A DNA stretch of 64,000 bases from Luteibacter rhizovicinus DSM 16549 (GCF_001887595.1 NZ_CP017480.1:2942001-3006000), one strand, 5' to 3'. Shown: positions 19,462 to 28,741, counted from the stretch's first letter. Translations and numbers: made by a program. Notes: generated by a model not told the origin, from the sequence alone.

Positions 19462-20679
19462 ATGAACGCACGCCTTTCTTCGGATATCCGCATGGCACGT
19501 TCCTGGCTTCAGCCGACACCGGATTCGCTATGGAGCCGCTTCGAAGGAAAGCCGCGGCTCCGTGTGGCGAGCCTGTTCCACCTGGTGTGGACGGTCTATG
19601 TCTTCGGCGACCTGGTCTTTGCCGACACGCTGAAGCCGCATTGGTGGCTGGCGACGCTGATCGCCTTTCCGCTCTTCCTGGCGCTCTACGCGCTCAGCTA
19701 CATCCAGCCCGTGCGTCGGGCATCGTGGTTCGCCGTCGTCGTTGTCGTGCTGGCCTGCGCATTGATGGGCATCAATGCGAGCGGTGGTGGCTGCCTGATG
19801 ATCTATGCCTGCGCGATGATGGGGTTCGAGGGCTCCGCGAAGCGATCCTACGCCGGCATGGCCTTCGTCATCGGTACGTTCGCCCTGGCCGGCACCTTCA
19901 TTTACGACTGGCCCTTGAGCATCCTGGCGACGATCAGTTTCATCGCCGTGTCCGTGGGTTCGATCAACGTGATCTACCGCGTCAACGCGCAGCGCGATGC
20001 CGAGCTGAAACTCTCCCACGACGAGGTGCGCCGGCTCGCCGCGATGGCCGAGCGTGAACGCATCGGCCGTGATCTCCACGACCTGCTCGGCCACACGCTG
20101 TCGCTGATCACGCTAAAGCTCGAACTTTCGCGGCGCCTGATCGATCGCGACGCCGACGCCGCACGTCGTGAAATGGAAGAGGCCGAAGCCGTCGCTCGCC
20201 ACGCCCTTGCCGAAGTGCGCTCCGCCGTCACCGGGATTCGCGCCACCGGTCTCGCGGGCGAGCTTGCTTCCGCACGCTTGCTGCTCAATGCGTCCATGGT
20301 GAAGTTCGACTACGTGAGCGATGTGCCCGAGCTGCCCGAGCGCATGGAGGCCGGCCTTGCGCTCATCCTGCGTGAGGCGGTGACGAACATTCATCGCCAT
20401 GCGCGGGCGTCCTTCGCGGAAGCGCGCGTCGAGGTCAAAGGCGCCGAGCTGACCCTGTGCATCGCCGATAACGGAACCGGTGGTGTCAGCGGGGAGGGTA
20501 ACGGCATCTGCGGCATGCGCGAGCGTATACGTGCCCTGGGTGGCACGCTGGCTTTTGAATCGGAGCGCGGCAAGGGCACGCGCGTACGCATCGTCGTGCC
20601 GCTGACCGCCGCCGATCGGCGCCTCGCACCCACCACGGCGCCCGGCGCGCTCGATCTCGAGCCACGGCCGATCTCGTGA
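19462..20679 (+). CDS. DesK-type sensor histidine kinase, copy 1
   Basis: 405 residues. The N-terminal about 175 residues hold several membrane helices with short loops, as in DesK, so the signal is probably sensed within the membrane. The HisKA_3 dimerisation box is ERERIGRDLHDLLGHTLSL with the phosphorylated His206. The ATPase domain has LREAVTNIHRHARA (N box) and IADNGTGG (G1 box). It is about as similar to copy 2 downstream as paralogues are; the H-box helices are nearly identical. A four-residue C-terminal proline-rich tail differs. It presumably phosphorylates the regulator at 21809. Confidence 0.92.
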   Translation: MNARLSSDIRMARSWLQPTPDSLWSRFEGKPRLRVASLFHLVWTVYVFGDLVFADTLKPHWWLATLIAFPLFLALYALSYIQPVRRASWFAVVVVVLACALMGINASGGGCLMIYACAMMGFEGSAKRSYAGMAFVIGTFALAGTFIYDWPLSILATISFIAVSVGSINVIYRVNAQRDAELKLSHDEVRRLAAMAERERIGRDLHDLLGHTLSLITLKLELSRRLIDRDADAARREMEEAEAVARHALAEVRSAVTGIRATGLAGELASARLLLNASMVKFDYVSDVPELPERMEAGLALILREAVTNIHRHARASFAEARVEVKGAELTLCIADNGTGGVSGEGNGICGMRERIRALGGTLAFESERGKGTRVRIVVPLTAADRRLAPTTAPGALDLEPRPIS

Positions 20680-21812
20680 TGCGACTGCCGTCCGCCACCC
20701 CGGATTCGCTGCTTGGCAGCCTGCGCTCGCCGACGTACCTACGCTGGCAGGCCGGCTTGCAGGTGTTCTGGCTGATCGCGCTGATCCAGGGGCCGCTTGC
20801 GCTACGCGGATTTGCCTGGGACTGGTTCGCACCGACCCTGCTCTCGATCGTCGTCTACCTGGTCAGCTACCTGGGCGTGTACATCGCGCCGCTGCGGCGC
20901 CTGCCGTTCCACGCGGCATGCATCATCGTGATGGGTTTCATCCTTTGGCCGGTGAATCCGCTGTCACTGGGATACGTGATCATCGGCGTGACACTGCTCG
21001 CGTATGCGCCGACAGCGCGCTACTGGCTCGTGGGCGTGGGACTCGCCACCCTGGCCACGTTCGTCTGGGTGATGGCCTTCCGCGTGCCGGTGATCCATCT
21101 GGCCATCGTCTTCGGCGCGGGCCTCGCCGCCGGCTTCAGCAACTACCTCTATGTGCGTGGCGCACGCCGCGATGCCGAGCTGCGGCTCTCGCAAGGTGAA
21201 GTGCGCCGGCTGGCGACGCTGGCCGAGCGCGAACGCATCGGCCGCGATCTTCACGACCTGCTCGGCCACACACTGTCCTTGATCACGCTGAAGTCCGAAC
21301 TCGCCAAGCGCCTCGCGCTGGTGGACGCCGCGCGTGCCCAGCAGGAAATGGAAGAAGTCGAGCGCGTCGCCCGCCATACGCTGGCCGAAGTGCGCAGTGC
21401 CGTGACCGGCATGCGTGCGGGCGATCTCGGTAGCGAACTGGTCTCGGCGCGGGTCATGCTCGAAGCGTCAGGCATCGCGCTGGACGTCGTCATGCCCGAA
21501 CGGCTGGCCTTGCCCGAGCCCACGGAAGCCGCGCTTTCGCTGGTGCTGCGCGAAGCGGTTACCAACATTCACCGACACTCGCGCGCCACCGAAGCCCGCG
21601 TGGTCATCACCCGTAACGGACAGGATTTTTCGATGCGCATCACGGATAACGGTTGTGGCGGACTCGCCGCGCACGGCAATGGGGTTTCCGGCATGCGCGA
21701 GCGTGTGCGGCAGGTGGGTGGCCGCCTGGCCATCGAGTCACCGGTGAAGCAGGGCACGGTGCTGGAGATCGGCGTGGCGCTGCCGCAAAGTCTGCAAGGG
21801 AGCCTGGCATGA
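20679..21812 (+). CDS. DesK-type sensor histidine kinase, copy 2
   Basis: 377 residues starting at the ATG that overlaps the previous stop by one base (TGATG). Five or so membrane helices fill the first 160 residues (LIALIQGPLALRGFAW, APTLLSIVVYLVSYLGVYI and others). The HisKA_3 box is ERERIGRDLHDLLGHTLSL with His192; the ATPase domain has LREAVTNIHRHSRA and ITDNGCGG. The cytoplasmic half matches copy 1 closely while the membrane half has diverged, as expected if the two sense different signals but talk to one regulator. The stop overlaps the regulator start (ATGA). Confidence 0.92.
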   Translation: MRLPSATPDSLLGSLRSPTYLRWQAGLQVFWLIALIQGPLALRGFAWDWFAPTLLSIVVYLVSYLGVYIAPLRRLPFHAACIIVMGFILWPVNPLSLGYVIIGVTLLAYAPTARYWLVGVGLATLATFVWVMAFRVPVIHLAIVFGAGLAAGFSNYLYVRGARRDAELRLSQGEVRRLATLAERERIGRDLHDLLGHTLSLITLKSELAKRLALVDAARAQQEMEEVERVARHTLAEVRSAVTGMRAGDLGSELVSARVMLEASGIALDVVMPERLALPEPTEAALSLVLREAVTNIHRHSRATEARVVITRNGQDFSMRITDNGCGGLAAHGNGVSGMRERVRQVGGRLAIESPVKQGTVLEIGVALPQSLQGSLA

Positions 21813-22411
21813 TCCGCGTCTTTCTCGCCGAGGACCAGGCGATGGTCCGGGGGGCCTTATCGGCCCTGTTGAGTCTGGAGTCCGATATCGAAGTGCTCGG
21901 CTCGGCGGCCGACGGTGAAAGCGCGTGGCGCGAACTGCAGCGGCTCAAGCCGGATGTACTGGTCACCGACATCGAGATGCCCGGTCTCACCGGTCTGGAA
22001 ATCGCCCAGCGTATCCATCGGCACGAGCTGCCGATGAAGGTGATCATCGTGACGACGTTCGCCCGGCCAGGCTTTCTCCGTCGCGCGCTGGATGCGGGCG
22101 TGAGCGGCTATCTGCTCAAGGACGCACCGGCCGAGAATCTCGCCGAGGCGCTGCGCATGGTCCATCGTGGCGGGCGCGCCATCGATCCGCAGCTGGCGCT
22201 CGAGGCCTGGTCCGAAGCGGACCCCCTGAACGATCGTGAGCGGCAGGTGTTGCGTCTGGCCGGGGAGGGGCATTCGGCCAGCGATATCGGTACGCAGCTG
22301 AATCTCTCGCATGGCACGGTGCGTAATTACCTGTCCGAGGCGATCGGCAAGCTGGGCGCCGCGAACCGCATCGAAGCCTTCCGGCTGGCCCGGCAGAAAG
22401 GTTGGCTCTGA
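21809..22411 (+). CDS. NarL/DesR-type response regulator
   Basis: 200 residues from ATG 21809 (MIRVFLAEDQAMVRGALS). The receiver domain has the acidic pocket AEDQ and the phosphoryl acceptor Asp54 in VTDIEMPG. The C-terminal LuxR-type helix-turn-helix (about 137-196) reads LNDRERQVLRLAGEGHSASDIGTQLNLSHGTVRNYLSEAIGKLG. It is the only regulator in an operon with two kinases. The likely target is the operon's own exporter or membrane-lipid genes, as for B. subtilis DesKR and LiaRS; this is inference from family. Confidence 0.94.
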   Translation: MIRVFLAEDQAMVRGALSALLSLESDIEVLGSAADGESAWRELQRLKPDVLVTDIEMPGLTGLEIAQRIHRHELPMKVIIVTTFARPGFLRRALDAGVSGYLLKDAPAENLAEALRMVHRGGRAIDPQLALEAWSEADPLNDRERQVLRLAGEGHSASDIGTQLNLSHGTVRNYLSEAIGKLGAANRIEAFRLARQKGWL

Positions 22412-22469
22412 CCGCTACAATGCGCCGGTAGCGCGCCGCTTCCGGCGCGTGCTGGGGAACGCCATCAGG

Positions 22470-23690
22470 ATGGCCCACGTGTTGCGGACTCTCTCGATCG
22501 TCATGATCGCGACGATGTTTGTCGCCGCGTGCGGTCGTGCGCCTGCGCCGCTGAGTCACGATGCCTATGTCTGGCAGCGACAGTGGACACCGGCGTTGCG
22601 TGAGGCCCTGGTCAGCTCCGCGGACCTCGTCCGCGACTGGCGCGTCCTCGTTGCGCAGGCCGATCGCGACGGACAATTTCATGTCTTTGCCCCGGATACG
22701 CAGACACTGGCTCGCAGTGGCCGGCCTGTCGTGTTGGTCGTCCGCATAGACGGGCGGCTTGCGGCTTTCGATGCGCAGGCGCTGGCCGCGCGCATCGCGA
22801 CACTCGCGACCGGATGGCCCGCCGGCCGCGTCGCTGGCCTCGAGATCGATTACGACTGTCCCACGGCGCGGCTGCCTGCTTATGCCGCCTTCCTGGCAGC
22901 GCTGCGCCCCCGGTTGGGGGCGATACCGCTCTCGATCACGGCCTTGCCGACGTGGATCGGCTCGTCCGATCTCGATGCGCTGCTGGCACTGCCGGACGAG
23001 TCCGTTCTCCAGGTCCATGCCGTACAGGCGCCACAAGCGGGCTTGTTCGATCCGGCCGTGGCCGATCGCTGGGTGGATGAGTTCGCAACGCATACGCGCA
23101 AGCCTTTCCGTGTTGCCCTGCCGACCTACGGTTCCCGCGTGAGCTGGAACGACGACGGGAGCCTGCTTGCCGTCGAAAGCGAGCAAGCCGCGCTGGCCGC
23201 TGGCGCGACCTCGGCGGAACTGTACGCGGCACCCGATACGCTGCTCGCCTTCGTGAAACACCTTGCCAACGACCGGCCTCGCGGTCTCATCGGGGTGGTG
23301 TGGTTTCGTCTGCCGACGGCGGACGACTCGCGCGCGTGGAGCCTCGCCACCTGGCGCGGCGTCGTCGCGGGTCACCTCGATAGTCGCCCCCTGATGGTGA
23401 CCTTGCAGCCAGGTTCGTCTGCCGACGCTCCCTTCGATGTGATGGTCGACAACGCCAGCGAGTCCGATGCGGCCCCGCCGGCGCGCGTTGCCTTGCCCGC
23501 ATCCTGCGATGTGGCCGATGGCATCGACGGATACCGCCTGCAGCGTCGCGACGCGTCGCTCGAACTCATCGCCGCGAACGCGCGCCCGATGCCTGCCCAT
23601 ACACGCCGATCGATCGGTTGGGTTCGCTGCAAGGCGGGCACGCCGCTCACTCTTTTACCGATACCCGCACAAGGAACGCCCGTTTCATGA
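22470..23690 (+). CDS. DUF3142-like lipoprotein
   Basis: 406 residues from ATG 22470, 10 bases after a GGGGAA site. The signal peptide ends in a VAAC lipobox (Cys21). The body to about residue 300 resembles the DUF3142 family of TIM-barrel-like proteins: VLVVRIDGRL, GLEIDYDCPTARLPAYAAFL, PLSITALPTWI and GVVWFRLPTAD look like successive barrel strands with an acidic EIDYD motif in the place of a glycoside hydrolase active site. Function is unknown. Its stop overlaps the start of the next gene by four bases (ATGA), so both proteins are made together and probably act together in the envelope. A TACAAT -10 box lies at about 22418. Confidence 0.78.
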   Translation: MAHVLRTLSIVMIATMFVAACGRAPAPLSHDAYVWQRQWTPALREALVSSADLVRDWRVLVAQADRDGQFHVFAPDTQTLARSGRPVVLVVRIDGRLAAFDAQALAARIATLATGWPAGRVAGLEIDYDCPTARLPAYAAFLAALRPRLGAIPLSITALPTWIGSSDLDALLALPDESVLQVHAVQAPQAGLFDPAVADRWVDEFATHTRKPFRVALPTYGSRVSWNDDGSLLAVESEQAALAAGATSAELYAAPDTLLAFVKHLANDRPRGLIGVVWFRLPTADDSRAWSLATWRGVVAGHLDSRPLMVTLQPGSSADAPFDVMVDNASESDAAPPARVALPASCDVADGIDGYRLQRRDASLELIAANARPMPAHTRRSIGWVRCKAGTPLTLLPIPAQGTPVS

Positions 23691-26062
23691 TGAAGCAGAA
23701 GACGCTCGCGATCGGCTTCGCGGTCGCCGTAGTCGGCGCCGTGGCATGGGCTTGCGGCCCCGATTTTCCGACGCAGATGCTGGACGATCGTGCGGCCACG
23801 CTGAAGGCGGTGCCACAAAACACCTTCGCCTTCGAAGCCCAGCACCTGTTGCCTGCCAGCGATGGTCTGGTGGCGGTCGAGACGGGACGCTATGGCGAGG
23901 CATCGAAGACAAAACCCGACCTTACGCCCGAGCAGATCGAGCGGGTCAAGACGTTGCACGCCTCCGAGACGGGCGCGGAGGCGTTCGAGAAGGGTGGCGA
24001 CCTTCCGGCGGACGTGCGCGCCTACGTGGCCGGCGCCGTGGACTGGGGTCGCGCGACGCAGGATTGCCCGGACACGCCCGACAGCTCCTACGGCGAAGCG
24101 TTGAGCAAGCCGCCGTGCGCCGTGTTCGACGCCGATGCCCTCGACAAGGCACAGGCAAGCTTCGAGCAGGTGCTTGCCATGCCCGCGGATCAGTCGGTTC
24201 TCCGCGGCGCCTGGGCCGCCTATATGCTCGGCGAAGTACACGCCTTGCGGGCCGCGCAGGCGGCAGCCACGCCGGCCTTCGCGACACACCGCGATGCAGC
24301 GGCAAAGGCCTTTCAGCAGGTGCGCGCCCGCGTGCTTGCCGGCGCGTCCGACGCGCAGGGACTGGCCGTGGCGAGCTTCGGTGAAGAGGCGCGGCTGAGC
24401 CTGTATGCCGACGGCAAACCCTGCGTCTGGGTGGATCTCTACAACGGCGAGGATTGCGCGTCCTCGCTTTCGCCGACGGATCTGAAACATGCCATCGCGC
24501 TTTATGCCGCGCAGGCGGGGCATGGCTCGGGCAACGCCGTGCAGTCACTGGCATCGATCGCCAGCACGGTGCTGACCAACCCGGACCAGCTCGATGCGCT
24601 GATCGATGGACCCGTGTCGCAGCGACTTCTGGTTACGTATGCGCTGAGCTGGGTGTCGCCGCAGACCACGGACGGCCAGCCGCAGCCGGTGCTGACGGCC
24701 CTGGTCGATGCGATCCAGAAGCATGGTGCGGACAAGGTCAGCGCGGCGGATCGCCTTGCCTCGCTCGCCTACGAACTCGGTCGCTACGACGAGGCGGAGA
24801 AGCTGGTCGCCAAGGCCGACGGCCCCCTGGCCAGTTGGGTGCGCGCCAAGCTGGCCTTGCGCAAGGGTGACCGCGAAGCCGCTGCGCGCGCGTACGCCGA
24901 TGCCGCCAAGGCTTTTCCTCGCGTCGACGATCCCAAGGCGTCCCTGGAGACCGACAGTGTGCATCGGCTGATGGGCGAACGCGGCGTGCTGGCGCTGGCG
25001 CGCGGCGAGTACGTCGAAGCGATGACACACATGTATGAGGCCTCGATGGCCGTTGGCGGTGACGGCAACGTCTATGACGGTGAACTGGAAGAGTCGGGTG
25101 CCGGCTACGGCAACGACATGAATTACGTCGCCGAGCGTGTGCTGACGGTCGACGAGCTGAAGACGTTCATCGACGCCCGGGCACCCGCCTCACCGGCACC
25201 TGCAGCAAAGCCGGACAAGGATCATCCGGCCGAACCGCTCTCGCTCAACGATCGCCTGCGCTGGCTCCTGGCCCGACGCCTGATGCGTGCCGGCCGCTTC
25301 GATGACGCCGAGGCCTATTTCGCGCAGGGCGTGGATGCCCGCTTCGGCGACGTGGATCTGCGCGCCAAGGCGAAGGCATACGCGGCCGATGTCCATGACG
25401 GCGACCACGCGTGGACCGATATCGGCAAGGCCGAAGCACGCTACGCGGCCGCCAGGATCGCGCGCGAGAACGGTATGGAACTGTTCGGCTTCGAGCAGGG
25501 GCCGGATTACGGCGACAACGGCGGCGGCTACCAGGGCGGCAGCGGACAGAGCGCGGAAACGCTCAAGGGAGACCTGGTCACGGCCGGCGAACACCAGCGC
25601 TTCAATGACAGCGCCGCCCAGCCCGACCGTCGCTTCCACTACCGCTACCTTGCCGCCGACCGGGCCGTCTCGGCGGCCGACCTGCTGCCCCCACGTTCGC
25701 AGGCCTTCGCCGCCAGCCTGTGCATGGCCACCCACTGGATGCTCGAAGGCCCGCCGGACTACAACGAAGCCAGCGACGGCGACGCCACCAAGCCACCCAA
25801 TGAACGCCAGCGCCGCGCCCAGGCGTACTACGCCCGTTACGTGAAGCAGGGGCCGTACGTCGAGTGGGCGGAAAGCTTCGGCTGGAACTGTGAAGAGCCG
25901 GACTTCGCCAGCGCCCGCAAGCTACAGCGCGCCCAGCAGGTAAAGGCGGCAAAGCACGTGATCCGCAAGTACCTCCCCGTGGAAATCGCGGTGCTCGTCC
26001 TGGCAGTGGCTGGTGTTATTTACCTGCTGATCCGTAGGCGCCGGCGCGCTGTTGCTCGGTAG
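23687..26062 (+). CDS. Large tail-anchored periplasmic helical-repeat protein, unknown function
   Basis: 791 residues from the ATG coupled to the previous stop. An N-terminal hydrophobic signal (about 4-24, ending WAC) leads to the periplasm; the cysteine may be lipidated, but the lipobox is imperfect. The body is rich in helical TPR-like pairs (YMLGEVHALRAAQAAATPAF, LAYELGRYDEAEKLVAKADG, ARRLMRAGRFDDAEAYFAQG). At the C-terminus about 20 hydrophobic residues (VEIAVLVLAVAGVIYLLI) are followed by RRRRR, a tail anchor with the basic end in the cytoplasm. So the bulk is periplasmic and held by the inner membrane. Always linked here with the DUF3142-like lipoprotein; no enzyme motif recognised. 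Confidence 0.72.
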   Translation: MMKQKTLAIGFAVAVVGAVAWACGPDFPTQMLDDRAATLKAVPQNTFAFEAQHLLPASDGLVAVETGRYGEASKTKPDLTPEQIERVKTLHASETGAEAFEKGGDLPADVRAYVAGAVDWGRATQDCPDTPDSSYGEALSKPPCAVFDADALDKAQASFEQVLAMPADQSVLRGAWAAYMLGEVHALRAAQAAATPAFATHRDAAAKAFQQVRARVLAGASDAQGLAVASFGEEARLSLYADGKPCVWVDLYNGEDCASSLSPTDLKHAIALYAAQAGHGSGNAVQSLASIASTVLTNPDQLDALIDGPVSQRLLVTYALSWVSPQTTDGQPQPVLTALVDAIQKHGADKVSAADRLASLAYELGRYDEAEKLVAKADGPLASWVRAKLALRKGDREAAARAYADAAKAFPRVDDPKASLETDSVHRLMGERGVLALARGEYVEAMTHMYEASMAVGGDGNVYDGELEESGAGYGNDMNYVAERVLTVDELKTFIDARAPASPAPAAKPDKDHPAEPLSLNDRLRWLLARRLMRAGRFDDAEAYFAQGVDARFGDVDLRAKAKAYAADVHDGDHAWTDIGKAEARYAAARIARENGMELFGFEQGPDYGDNGGGYQGGSGQSAETLKGDLVTAGEHQRFNDSAAQPDRRFHYRYLAADRAVSAADLLPPRSQAFAASLCMATHWMLEGPPDYNEASDGDATKPPNERQRRAQAYYARYVKQGPYVEWAESFGWNCEEPDFASARKLQRAQQVKAAKHVIRKYLPVEIAVLVLAVAGVIYLLIRRRRRAVAR

Positions 26063-26189
26063 GAGCCGATTCATCGGCGATCCCGCGGCAGCGGGCCAGT
26101 CCGAGGTAGGAGCCGATTCATCGGCGATCCCGCGGCAGCGGGCAAGGGTGTCGCAAGCACCCGGTTCGCCGATGAATCGGCTCCTACCA
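26058..26189. repeat. REP-like elements, two direct copies and one inverted
   Basis: A unit of about 38 bp (GTAGGAGCCGATTCATCGGCGATCCCGCGGCAGCGGG) occurs at 26058-26096 and 26105-26142, followed by an inverted core at about 26166-26188. The first copy touches the stop codon of the upstream gene. Confidence 0.9.
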
Positions 26190-26246
26190 AGCCAGCCCCA
26201 GCCGAATGGGCGATAATCTCCCACCCGCCGCCCGAAACCCCCTCTC

Positions 26247-27281
26247 GTGAAGAAATCCGACTTCGACTTCGACCTGCCGCCTGACCTGATCGCCCAGGCC
26301 CCCCTGGCCCGGCGCTCCGGGAGCCGGCTGCTGGTGGTCGACGTCGGCGCACACACGAAGAAGGACCGGAAGTTCTACGAGCTCCCGGAAATGCTCCAGC
26401 CGGGCGACCTGCTGATCTTCAACGACACCCGGGTTCTCCCCGCGCGCCTTTATGGCCGCAAGGACACCGGCGGCGAGGTCGAGATCCTGATCGAGCGGGT
26501 CACCGGCCCGCACGAGGCGCGCGCCCAGCTCGGCGTAAGCAAGAAGCCGAAAGAGGGCGGCCGGATCGAACTGGCCGACGGCAGCATGATCACCGTGCTC
26601 GGTCGCGAGGGCGAATTCTTCCTGTTGCGTTTCGAAAGCGAGGAGCCGCTCGAGCGTCTCCTGTCGCGCCTGGGCGAAATGCCCCTGCCGCCGTACATCG
26701 AGCGCGGTGCCGAGGAAGCCGACAACGAGCGCTACCAGACTGTCTTCGCCCGCGAGCCCGGTGCCGTCGCCGCGCCGACGGCAGGCCTTCATTTCGACGA
26801 AGAACTGCTGGCCAAGCTGCGCGCGCGCGGTGTCGAGATGGGCTACGTCACCTTGCATGTCGGCGCAGGGACGTTCCAGCCGATGCGTGCCGAAGATGTT
26901 CGCGACCACGTGATGCATCGCGAGTGGCTCAATGTCGGCGCCGGCCTCGTGGAGAAGATCCGCGAAACGCGTGCGGCCGGCGGTCGGGTGGTCGCGGTTG
27001 GCACCACCGTCGTCCGCGCGCTGGAAAGCGCGACGGTCGAAGGCGTGCTGCGGCCGTTCGCTGGCGAGACTCAGATTTTCATCTTCCCTGGCTACAAGAT
27101 CACCAGCGTCGATGCGCTGATCACCAACTTCCACCTGCCACAGTCGACCTTGCTGATGCTGGTCTCGGCGCTGGCCGGTAAGGAGGCGATCCTGGAGTCG
27201 TACCGTTACGCCGTGCTGCAGCGTTACCGCTTTTTCTCCTACGGTGACGCGATGTTGATCGTGCCTTCCAAGACGTCGTGA
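26247..27281 (+). CDS. queA: S-adenosylmethionine:tRNA ribosyltransferase-isomerase
   Basis: 344 residues from a GTG, a standard QueA length. Family blocks are present: SDFDFDLPPDLIAQAPLARR at the start, NDTRVLPARLYGRK, TAGLHFDEELLAKL, TLHVGAGTFQPM, and ITNFHLPQSTLLMLVSALAG near the end. It transfers ribose from SAM to 7-aminomethyl-7-deazaguanine in tRNA to make epoxyqueuosine. In many genomes tgt follows, but here the next gene is unrelated, so the queuosine operon is split. Confidence 0.97.
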   Translation: MKKSDFDFDLPPDLIAQAPLARRSGSRLLVVDVGAHTKKDRKFYELPEMLQPGDLLIFNDTRVLPARLYGRKDTGGEVEILIERVTGPHEARAQLGVSKKPKEGGRIELADGSMITVLGREGEFFLLRFESEEPLERLLSRLGEMPLPPYIERGAEEADNERYQTVFAREPGAVAAPTAGLHFDEELLAKLRARGVEMGYVTLHVGAGTFQPMRAEDVRDHVMHREWLNVGAGLVEKIRETRAAGGRVVAVGTTVVRALESATVEGVLRPFAGETQIFIFPGYKITSVDALITNFHLPQSTLLMLVSALAGKEAILESYRYAVLQRYRFFSYGDAMLIVPSKTS

Positions 27282-27423
27282 CATAGGCGGGTTTTCGGCA
27301 CGCCCTCGCTATCTGCCTGACACCCATGCAGAGCACGTCTCCCACCTACAACCTAGGTCGGGTTGCCGTCTGCCTTCGGATGATCGACGCTGTCTTCGCT
27401 CCCATCATCAAGGACGACACACG

Positions 27424-27933
27424 ATGAGCATCGAAGATCAGGAAAGGATCGATTTTACGGGCGGTGACCTGCACGGATGGACTCTGGATGAGTACCCGCG
27501 CGCCACGGTAGTCCAGGAAGGGGAAAGCAGCTTCCTTCGTAGCGACAACCCCCTCTACTACAACGGGATGGTTCTCAGCAAAAGCGTTCCCGGCCTCACG
27601 GTAGGGGGCTATTACGAGTTCAGTGTCGCTCTCCGCACGCATGGGCAGAAGGGGATGGGTCTTCAGGTCATCCTGGATGACGGGCACTCGGGAGTGCACA
27701 GCGCTCTGGATATCGATCTGGCACATGCTCAGGTAACGCCGGGAAGGTGGCAGCAACTGAAGGGCTACATCTTCAAGCGCAACACGACGGTGACCGATGA
27801 CGTCCTTATCAATGCCTACGGTATCTTCAAGCTCGACATGGATGATGTCAGGCTGTCGTTAACGCCCGTCGACGCGAGAAAGGTGAGCTTCGACACGTTG
27901 ACCGTTCCCTCCCGGTCCATGCTCAGGCGCTGA
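27424..27933 (+). CDS. Hypothetical protein with a carbohydrate-binding-like beta fold
   Basis: 169 residues, no signal peptide. The sequence looks like a galactose-binding-type beta-sandwich: FTGGDLHGWTLDEYPRATVV, SKSVPGLTVGGYYEFSVALRTHG, TPGRWQQLKGYIFKRNTTVTDDVLINAYGIFKLDMDDVRLSL. This is the usual run of a CBM_4_9-like module (gain-of-entry strand, growth of a jelly roll, ending in a 'D-D-V-x-L' strand). No catalytic motif. It stands between queA and the chemotaxis cluster, with its own GACACACG region before the ATG. Fold assignment is tentative. Confidence 0.6.
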   Translation: MSIEDQERIDFTGGDLHGWTLDEYPRATVVQEGESSFLRSDNPLYYNGMVLSKSVPGLTVGGYYEFSVALRTHGQKGMGLQVILDDGHSGVHSALDIDLAHAQVTPGRWQQLKGYIFKRNTTVTDDVLINAYGIFKLDMDDVRLSLTPVDARKVSFDTLTVPSRSMLRR

Positions 27934-27968
27934 CATCCTCGGACCATCATCGAGTGGGCAGCACCCCC

Positions 27969-27995
27969 TAAAGCTTTCCCCTCCAAGGCCGATAA
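27969..27995 (+). promoter_or_regulatory. Sigma-28 (FliA) promoter of the chemotaxis cluster
   Basis: TAAA at 27969-27972, exactly 15 bases, then GCCGATAA at 27988-27995: a full match to the flagellar sigma-28 consensus TAAA-N15-GCCGATAA. It lies 56 bp before the first gene of the cluster, so the STAS-cheY-cheA genes are class III flagellar genes. Confidence 0.88.
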
Positions 27996-28050
27996 GACCA
28001 TCGAACGAACCCCCGGGCGACACGCGCCCGGGGCCGAACCGGTACGGACG

Positions 28051-28368
28051 ATGGCGAAGAAATCCTCCAAAGACGCAACGTTGGCGCCCCTGGCGCTCGA
28101 CGCGGACCTGCGTATTGCCGCGGCCCCGGCCTTGCGCGATACCCTGCTCAAGGCGCTTGCCGCCGGCGACGCCGTCGAACTCGACGGTACGGCGGTGGCC
28201 CAGGTGGATACGGCGGCCCTGCAGCTGCTCGCGGCGTTTTCCCGAGATGCGCGTGCGGCCGGGCTTTCCGTGACCTGGACCGGCGCCAGCGACAGCCTGC
28301 AGCGCGGCGTGGCCGTGCTCGGCCTTAACTCATTGATTGAACTGCCGGCTCGCGCCGGCGTGAACTGA
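28051..28368 (+). CDS. STAS-domain protein of the chemotaxis cluster
   Basis: 105 residues, a single STAS domain: LALDADLRIAAAPALRDTLLKAL, VELDGTAVAQVDTAALQLLAAF and a C-terminal helix. The position of the conserved phosphorylatable serine reads Thr in QVDTAAL. Such proteins resemble anti-sigma factor antagonists and MlaB. It is the first gene after the sigma-28 promoter, 10 bp before cheY. Partner unknown; a coupling or scaffold role in the chemotaxis array has been proposed for similar genes, but here it is inference. Confidence 0.82.
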   Translation: MAKKSSKDATLAPLALDADLRIAAAPALRDTLLKALAAGDAVELDGTAVAQVDTAALQLLAAFSRDARAAGLSVTWTGASDSLQRGVAVLGLNSLIELPARAGVN

Positions 28369-28378
28369 AGGTGCTTCG

Positions 28379-28741
28379 ATGGCTAAGATTCTTGCGGTAG
28401 ACGACTCGGCTTCCATGCGCAGCATGGTGGCCTTCACCCTTCGCGGCGCCGGTCACGATGTCGAAGAGGCCGATAACGGCCAGGCGGCACTCGATTCGGC
28501 AGCTGTCCACAAGTTCGACCTGATCCTGGCCGACGTGAACATGCCTGTGATGGACGGCATCACGATGGTTCGCGAGATCCGCACCCGTGCGGACTACCGC
28601 GGTATCCCCATCCTCATGCTCACCACCGAGTCGAACCCGGAAAAGAAGATGGAAGGCAAGGCGGCCGGTGCGACCGGCTGGCTGGTCAAGCCGTTCGATC
28701 CGGACCAGCTCCTGGCGACGGTCAACCGCGTCCTCGGCTGA
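28379..28741 (+). CDS. cheY: Chemotaxis response regulator CheY
   Basis: 120 residues, a lone receiver domain. The acidic pair VDDS at 8-10, phosphoryl acceptor Asp52 in LADVNMPVMDG, Thr in LTTES and Lys in WLVKPFDPDQ are in place. After phosphorylation by CheA it would bind FliM at the flagellar switch. The preceding gene encodes a STAS protein and cheA follows after 53 bp. Being next to CheA, it is the natural partner, although a PilG-like role cannot be excluded from sequence alone. Confidence 0.9.
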   Translation: MAKILAVDDSASMRSMVAFTLRGAGHDVEEADNGQAALDSAAVHKFDLILADVNMPVMDGITMVREIRTRADYRGIPILMLTTESNPEKKMEGKAAGATGWLVKPFDPDQLLATVNRVLG

